Below, piece after piece: positions 59,530-64,000 of a DNA stretch of 64,000 bases. Source of the DNA: Rhizobium sp. CF080 (lineage in GTDB: Bacteria; Pseudomonadota; Alphaproteobacteria; Rhizobiales; Rhizobiaceae); contig NZ_AKKC02000009.1 in the NCBI RefSeq assembly GCF_000282095.2, positions 62,001-126,000 of the forward strand, given 5' to 3'. Below the pieces are notes generated by a model. It was not told where the DNA came from, made no database searches, and saw only the letters and a program-made list of their open reading frames with translations. Every line of letters begins with the position of its first letter. Position 1 is the first letter of the stretch. Made by a program: the position numbers and the translations under genes.

Positions 59530-60750
59530 TCAACGCAAAGCTTCGAGAAGTGTCTTCGACGGTTCGCCGTTCTGCTGCATGCCGAGCCGCTTCTGGATCG
59601 CGGAGATCGCCGCCTTCGAGCCGGAGCCGAAATTGCCGTCGACTTCGCCTTCGTAATAGCCAAGCTGCTTCATGCGGTTCTGCAGCTCGAACTTCTGCTT
59701 GATGTCGAGCGTGCCCTCGGGACGCGGCCAGCTCTGCTGGACGCCGCCGAAACCGGCGATCTCGTCGGCGAGCAGGCCGACCGCCAGGGCGTAGCTGTCG
59801 GCGGCGTTGTATTTCTTCACGGTGAAGAAATTGCCGAGCATCAGGAAGGCCGGGCCGCTCTCGCCGGCCATCAGCTTCAGCGTCGCCCGGTCGGTGCCGC
59901 GCGGGAAGCTCTTGCCGTTCGGGCGAGCGAAGCCGAGCTTTGCCCATTCGCCGAGCGTCTTGGTCTGGCCTTCGTGGCGGGCGCCATTGGCCGGGAGCGC
60001 TGTCTCGTAGCCCCAGGTCTTGCCGCTCTGCCAGCCGTTCTTGGCGAGCAGGTTGGCCGAGGTGGCGAGCGCATCCGGGACGGAATGCCAGATGTCCCGC
60101 TTGCCGTTGCCGTCCGCGTCGATCGCGTAGAGCAGGTAGCTGGTCGGGATGAACTGGGTATGGCCCATGGCGCCGGCCCAGGAGCCGGTAAGCTGCTTCG
60201 GGGTGATATCGCCCGACTGCAGGATCTTGAGTGCGGCGATGAGTTGGTTGCGGGCGAACTTGGCACGCTTGGGATCGCCCCAGGCAAGGGTCGCCAGCGC
60301 CTGCGGCACATGGTGCAGGCGGTCGGGGTTTTCGAGCGCCGCGCCATAATTGGATTCCATCGACCAGATGGCGAGCAGGATGTTCTTGTCGACGCCGAAA
60401 TGGCGTTCCAGGGAGGTCAGCGTCGAGCCGTACTTGGCGGCCATCTCGCGGCCGATCTTGACCGTATAGGGGTTTACGCGGCTGTCGAGATAGTCCCAGA
60501 TCCTGGACTTGAATTCCGGCTGAAAATTCGCCTTCTCAAGTACGTCCTGATCGGGTTCACTGACGCCGGCGAACGCTCGGTCATAGGTGGAGCGTGTGAT
60601 ACCGCTTTTGGCTGCGGTGTCATAGAATTTTGCGATCCACGTCTTGAAACCGGCGTCTGCCTGGGCATCTATCGGCATGGCCGCGGCGGCAAGCCCGGCG
60701 ATCAGGGAGAAGGCAAATCCACGAAAGAGGTTGGTGCTAAGCGTCTTCAT
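59530..60750 (-). CDS. Lytic murein transglycosylase (MltB-like)
   Basis: The 406-residue periplasmic enzyme has a signal peptide (LFRGFAFSLIAGLAAAAMP, cleaved near AQA), an SLT-type catalytic domain with the active-site Glu in LLAIWSMESNYGAALEN, and a C-terminal peptidoglycan-binding module (LKQLGYYEGEVDG-like repeat from residue ~345). It cleaves murein strands to 1,6-anhydro ends. ATG 60750 begins the signal peptide. It is divergent from galU. Confidence 0.94.
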   Translation of the reverse strand: MKTLSTNLFRGFAFSLIAGLAAAAMPIDAQADAGFKTWIAKFYDTAAKSGITRSTYDRAFAGVSEPDQDVLEKANFQPEFKSRIWDYLDSRVNPYTVKIGREMAAKYGSTLTSLERHFGVDKNILLAIWSMESNYGAALENPDRLHHVPQALATLAWGDPKRAKFARNQLIAALKILQSGDITPKQLTGSWAGAMGHTQFIPTSYLLYAIDADGNGKRDIWHSVPDALATSANLLAKNGWQSGKTWGYETALPANGARHEGQTKTLGEWAKLGFARPNGKSFPRGTDRATLKLMAGESGPAFLMLGNFFTVKKYNAADSYALAVGLLADEIAGFGGVQQSWPRPEGTLDIKQKFELQNRMKQLGYYEGEVDGNFGSGSKAAISAIQKRLGMQQNGEPSKTLLEALR

Positions 60751-60950
60751 CGGCAGTCGGGTCCATTCTTCTTTTACCAAGCCTGACGGCAAGAGTGGCA
60801 TGCGGCTTAACGATGTAATAACAGAATTGGGTCAACAAACTCTTTACCATAGAAACCCGACCCACGGCAGTCTTTGCGAAACAGTAGCAATTCGTCATTA
60901 GATGCCAAGAATCGAATATACGCACAACGATGTGCTTTCAGGAGGCATGA

Positions 60951-61838
60951 GTGGCACAACAACAAAAGATCCGTAAGGCAGTGTTTCCGGTAGCAGGTCT
61001 GGGCACGCGCTTCCTGCCCGCGACCAAGGCGGTGCCGAAGGAAATGCTGACCGTGGTCGACAAGCCGGTCATCCAGTATGTGGTGGATGAGGCTGCCGAA
61101 GCGGGGATCGAGCATTTCGTCTTCGTGACCGGTCGCGGCAAGGCGGTCATCGAGGACTATTTCGACATCCAGTACGAGCTGGAGCAGATGCTGCGCGAGC
61201 GCAACAAGAATGCCGAGCTGACGCTGCTCGCCGGCCTTCTGCCGGTTGCCGGCACCGCCAGCTTCACGCGCCAGCAGGTGCCGCTCGGGCTTGGCCACGC
61301 GGTCTGGTGCGCCCGCGACATCGTCGGCAACGAGCCTTTCGCGGTCCTGCTGCCCGACATGATCATGGCCGGCGGCAAGGGCTGCCTCAAGGGCATGGTC
61401 GATCTTTATGCCGAAAGCGGCGGTAACGTCATCGCGGTTCAGGAATGCGATCCGGAACAGGCTCATAAATACGGCATCGTCGGCATCGGCGCGCCGGTTG
61501 GCGAGGGTTTCAAGATCACCCAGATGGTCGAAAAGCCGGCCAAGGGCACCGCGCCGTCCAACCTCTACATCAACGGCCGCTACATCCTGCAGCCGGAGAT
61601 CTTCAAGATCCTGGAAACCCAGGAGCGCGGCGCCGGCAACGAGATCCAGCTCACTGACGGCATGCTGGCGCTCCTGAAATCCCAGGAATTCGCTGCCTAT
61701 CCCTTCAAGGGCGACACGTTCGACTGCGGCGCCAAGGACGGCTTCATCCTGGCCAACCTCGCCTTCGCCCTGCAGCGCGCCGACATCCGCCCGGCAATCG
61801 AAGGGCCGATGAAGGCACTGCTCGCCTCGCTGAAGTAA
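60951..61838 (+). CDS. galU: UTP-glucose-1-phosphate uridylyltransferase
   Basis: The 295-residue enzyme makes UDP-glucose for exopolysaccharide, lipopolysaccharide and cyclic glucan synthesis. It begins KAVFPVAGLGTRFLPATK and has the sugar-nucleotide motifs PKEMLTVVDKP and VEKPAKG. The start is GTG 60951 with AGGAGG five bases upstream. A good terminator follows. It competes with glgC for glucose-1-phosphate. Confidence 0.96.
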   Translation: MAQQQKIRKAVFPVAGLGTRFLPATKAVPKEMLTVVDKPVIQYVVDEAAEAGIEHFVFVTGRGKAVIEDYFDIQYELEQMLRERNKNAELTLLAGLLPVAGTASFTRQQVPLGLGHAVWCARDIVGNEPFAVLLPDMIMAGGKGCLKGMVDLYAESGGNVIAVQECDPEQAHKYGIVGIGAPVGEGFKITQMVEKPAKGTAPSNLYINGRYILQPEIFKILETQERGAGNEIQLTDGMLALLKSQEFAAYPFKGDTFDCGAKDGFILANLAFALQRADIRPAIEGPMKALLASLK

Positions 61839-61878
61839 ATCTTTCCGGCCGGCGATGTGTCGGTCCGGGCGTCACGCA

Positions 61879-61917
61879 AACCCCTCATGGTCCCGCTATG
61901 AGGGGTTTTCTTTTTCA
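61879..61917 (+). terminator. Rho-independent terminator of galU
   Basis: AACCCCTCAT and ATGAGGGGTT form a perfect 10-bp stem with a 9-base loop, followed by TTCTTTTT. It lies 41 bases after the galU stop. Confidence 0.9.
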
Positions 61918-61931
61918 CGGTGTCGATTGCA

Positions 61932-62829
61932 ATGGCTGTTTCCGCAGGTAGCGATTTTCTGGAATTCCACGATCTTTCGGCTAATGTCGTCACGGCGGTG
62001 CTCGAACGCGCCGGCGCGCTTGGCGAAGCGTGGCGGGAACGGCGAATGCCGAAAAGCCTCGAGGGCAGACGGATCGCCTTGATCGTCGACGATGGTGGCT
62101 GGCGCAATACGACGGCGTTCGATCTCGGCATCCAGGCGATGGGCGGCATCTGCGTGCACGCGCCGGTCAGCCTCGGCGGTCGGGAGGCGATCGCTGACCT
62201 GGCGGGGTTATCTCAACAACTGGTTCGACATGATCGTCATCCGCACGCCGGAACTCGCCTCGCTCCGGGAACTTGCGGCAATTGCCGAGGCGCCTGTCAT
62301 CAATGCCCGGACGCGATCGAACCACCCTTGCGAGACGCTTGGCGATCTCGCCTATATCAGCAACAGGCGCGGCGGAATCGACGGGCTGAAGATCGCCGGT
62401 GTGGCGCCGGACGCCAATATTCTGCGGTCCTGGGTCGAGGCGTCGATCTCGCTGCCGATCGAGGTGGTGCAGGTCTATCCGGACGATTGGCATGTGAACG
62501 ATCCGGCGCTTCTCAATCTGAATTTCCGGCTGAGTACGGATATGCGCGAGCTTGAGGATGCGGATGTCATCTTCACCGACAGCTGGCCGGGTGGCGTGCC
62601 GGAAGGCGAGGTCGCCGACTATCGCATATCGGCCGAGGTTCTCGATCGCTGCCGCCCGGATGCGGTCTTCATCCCCTGTCCGCCGGTGGCTCGCGGCCAG
62701 GAAGTGACCGCGGATGCAATGGCGCATCCTGCCTGCCAGAGCAGGGAGGCGAAGGCGTTTCTGCTGCATGCGCAGAACGCGTTGATGGAGTGGATTGTCG
62801 GCTGGCCGGGGGTCAGCGCTTCAAGGTGA
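61932..62829 (+). pseudogene. Carbamoyltransferase-like gene broken by a single-base frameshift
   Basis: Two reading frames together encode an ornithine-carbamoyltransferase-like protein. The first (from ATG 61932) gives SLEGRRIALIVDD and LGIQAMGG; the second resumes with YLNNWFDMIVIRTPELASL, PVINARTRSNHPCETLGDL and PCPPVARGQEVTADAM, the counterpart of HCLPxxRGEEV. One extra G in the run GGGG at 62204-62207 explains the shift. The carbamoyl-phosphate loop STRT reads GWRNT, so it was already divergent from true ArgF. No clear ribosome site precedes it. Natural pseudogene, sequencing error and programmed shift are all possible. Confidence 0.75.
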
Positions 62830-64000
62830 GACCGACGCCGGCGCGGACGATCTTGTCGTTGGTGCCGCCGCCGCCCGCATGCTCGTATTCGACGTCGCCG
62901 GTCAGATCGAGATAGCGGTTGATCGCCCAGGTGAGGCCGGCGCCGCCGATCCACACCGTTTCGTCGCTCGGGCCGCCGCTCGGGAAATCGCGCAGCGTCG
63001 AACTGCCGGTCAACCGGGCGATGAGGTTGTCGCGCATCTCATGGGTCAGCGCTGCCGTCGCCTGGTACTCTACCCAGCCGCTCTGGCCGGGAGTGGTCGA
63101 ATCCTGCACTGTCGTGCGCAGGCCGAGATCGACATTGGTGCCGCGCTGCGGCGACCAGGTGGCGGTGCCGTTGAAGGTGACCGCGCCGACCGATTTCAGG
63201 CGGTCGTCCTCGTAGTCGACGATTTCGTAACCGGTGCCGATTTCGCCGCGCAGTTTTTCGCCCAGATCGAATTCGACGCCGGTGCGCGCCGCATAGCTCT
63301 GGGATGAGCGGGCATAGCCGGAATTGTCGCGCCTGAGGTCGTAGAAGGTGTGGCCGGTCGCCACTTCCACATAGGGGACGAGCGCCGGCGACAGTTCGTA
63401 GCCAAGCCGCAGGCGGCCGTCGATGCCGGTGCGGTTGCGGTCCTTGCTGCTGACGATCGTGCCGTCGGAGAGTTTCGCATCCGTATAGGCCGCGCGGGAC
63501 AGATCGAGTGCGGCGGTGCCACGGATCTTGCCGAAGTCGCGCTGGACGGAGGCGCCGCCGGTGAATTCATGGACGCCGGGTTGGGTCGATGCACCGCCGA
63601 GCGCATTCGGATCGTAGTCGTCCTCACGGGAGAACCGGTAGCCGCCGGTGATATGGGCGACCGTGTCGTTGGAGAGATCGAGCCGCAGGTCCGCATTGAT
63701 ATTCGCTTCGGGCTGCTCGCCCTGGCTGCTGCTGCCGAGGTTGCGCTCCAGCGTGCCTTCGCCCGTCACCGTCAGCGAATGGCGCGACCAGTCGGAGGTC
63801 AACGTTCCGCGGATCGTCGTCGACAGGTAATCGCGACGGATCTTGGTGCCGCTGGAGCGGCGGGTCTCGGTGTCGATGCTCTGGTTGATCGAGGGGCGGA
63901 GCAGGAAGCTGCCCATGCGGATGCCGGTCGGATCGCCCGGTTCGCGAGGCTGTTCCTGGGTCTCGACGGGTTCTGCGCCACGATCGAGCGGCTCTTCACG
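62813..64000 (-). CDS. Outer-membrane beta-barrel protein, C-terminal part (5' end outside window)
   Basis: The frame is open from the window edge to the stop at 62813, giving at least 395 residues. The segment from ~residue 29 consists of regular amphipathic beta strands with alternating polar and hydrophobic residues, and it ends in a strand (RAGVGLTLKR), typical of BBP2-family (PF10082) outer-membrane proteins of rhizobia. A Glu/Pro-rich stretch precedes the barrel. The signal peptide is outside the window. The 3' end overlaps the carbamoyltransferase-like gene by 17 bases. Confidence 0.85.
   Translation of the reverse strand, partial: REEPLDRGAEPVETQEQPREPGDPTGIRMGSFLLRPSINQSIDTETRRSSGTKIRRDYLSTTIRGTLTSDWSRHSLTVTGEGTLERNLGSSSQGEQPEANINADLRLDLSNDTVAHITGGYRFSREDDYDPNALGGASTQPGVHEFTGGASVQRDFGKIRGTAALDLSRAAYTDAKLSDGTIVSSKDRNRTGIDGRLRLGYELSPALVPYVEVATGHTFYDLRRDNSGYARSSQSYAARTGVEFDLGEKLRGEIGTGYEIVDYEDDRLKSVGAVTFNGTATWSPQRGTNVDLGLRTTVQDSTTPGQSGWVEYQATAALTHEMRDNLIARLTGSSTLRDFPSGGPSDETVWIGGAGLTWAINRYLDLTGDVEYEHAGGGGTNDKIVRAGVGLTLKR

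Overview
This GC-rich 64 kb window looks like chromosomal DNA of an alphaproteobacterium of the Rhizobiales, most likely Rhizobiaceae (Rhizobium, Neorhizobium or Agrobacterium type). The grounds are the glycogen operon order glgP-glgB-glgC-glgA-pgm-glgX, heterotetrameric sarcosine oxidase genes, a CpdR-type cell-cycle response regulator beside an N-formylglutamate amidohydrolase gene, an MmgR-type sRNA beside hisN, and a ROSE-type RNA thermometer on an hsp20 gene. I see no insertion sequence, phage gene, CRISPR array or rRNA. There is one tRNA (Val, GAC).

Layout. 1-3.7 kb: end of a sarcosine oxidase operon (soxD partial, soxA, soxG). 3.8-6.1 kb: small membrane proteins, a DUF2332 protein and a MaoC-like hydratase. 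6.2-17.2 kb: a complete minus-strand glycogen operon covering glucose-phosphate interconversion, ADP-glucose synthesis, elongation, branching, phosphorolysis and debranching. 17.4-18.6 kb: a TadG/von Willebrand A protein. 18.8-25.4 kb: a three-gene operon joining two transglutaminase-like proteins with a circularly permuted ATP-grasp/alpha-E protein, a predicted peptide-forming or peptide-modifying system whose product is unknown. 25.5-29.3 kb: a TetR-controlled HlyD/ABC exporter with a clear operator. 29.6-32.1 kb: an ABCD/SbmA-type transporter whose ATPase domain has lost its catalytic motifs, followed by a DUF1003 protein.

32.3-37.3 kb: a secreted protein, an alpha/beta hydrolase, a UvrD-like helicase, and an ECF sigma factor with its anti-sigma factor. 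37.6-41.4 kb: a ferric-iron ABC importer fbpABC with a strong hairpin between the binding-protein and permease genes. 41.4-45 kb: DUF1328, a zinc-ribbon protein, tRNA-Val, cpdR, N-formylglutamate amidohydrolase, the MmgR sRNA and hisN. 45-50.2 kb: a lysophospholipase-like hydrolase, a DGPF protein, a candidate sRNA, hsp20 with a sigma-32 promoter and ROSE element, mazEF, and a bile-acid-symporter-family transporter divergent from a LysR regulator. 50.3-58.1 kb: threonine aldolase, then gltB-gltD (glutamate synthase) behind a leader with a perfect inverted repeat. 58.2-64 kb: an SGNH hydrolase, a lytic transglycosylase, galU, a frameshifted carbamoyltransferase-like gene, and an outer-membrane beta-barrel gene cut by the window edge.

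Most operons here are tightly packed, with 4-base ATGA overlaps, which fixes many start codons. The observations most worth following up are the catalytically dead ABC domain, the transglutaminase/ATP-grasp cluster, the layered heat-shock control of hsp20, the two sRNA loci, and the single-G frameshift in the carbamoyltransferase-like gene.
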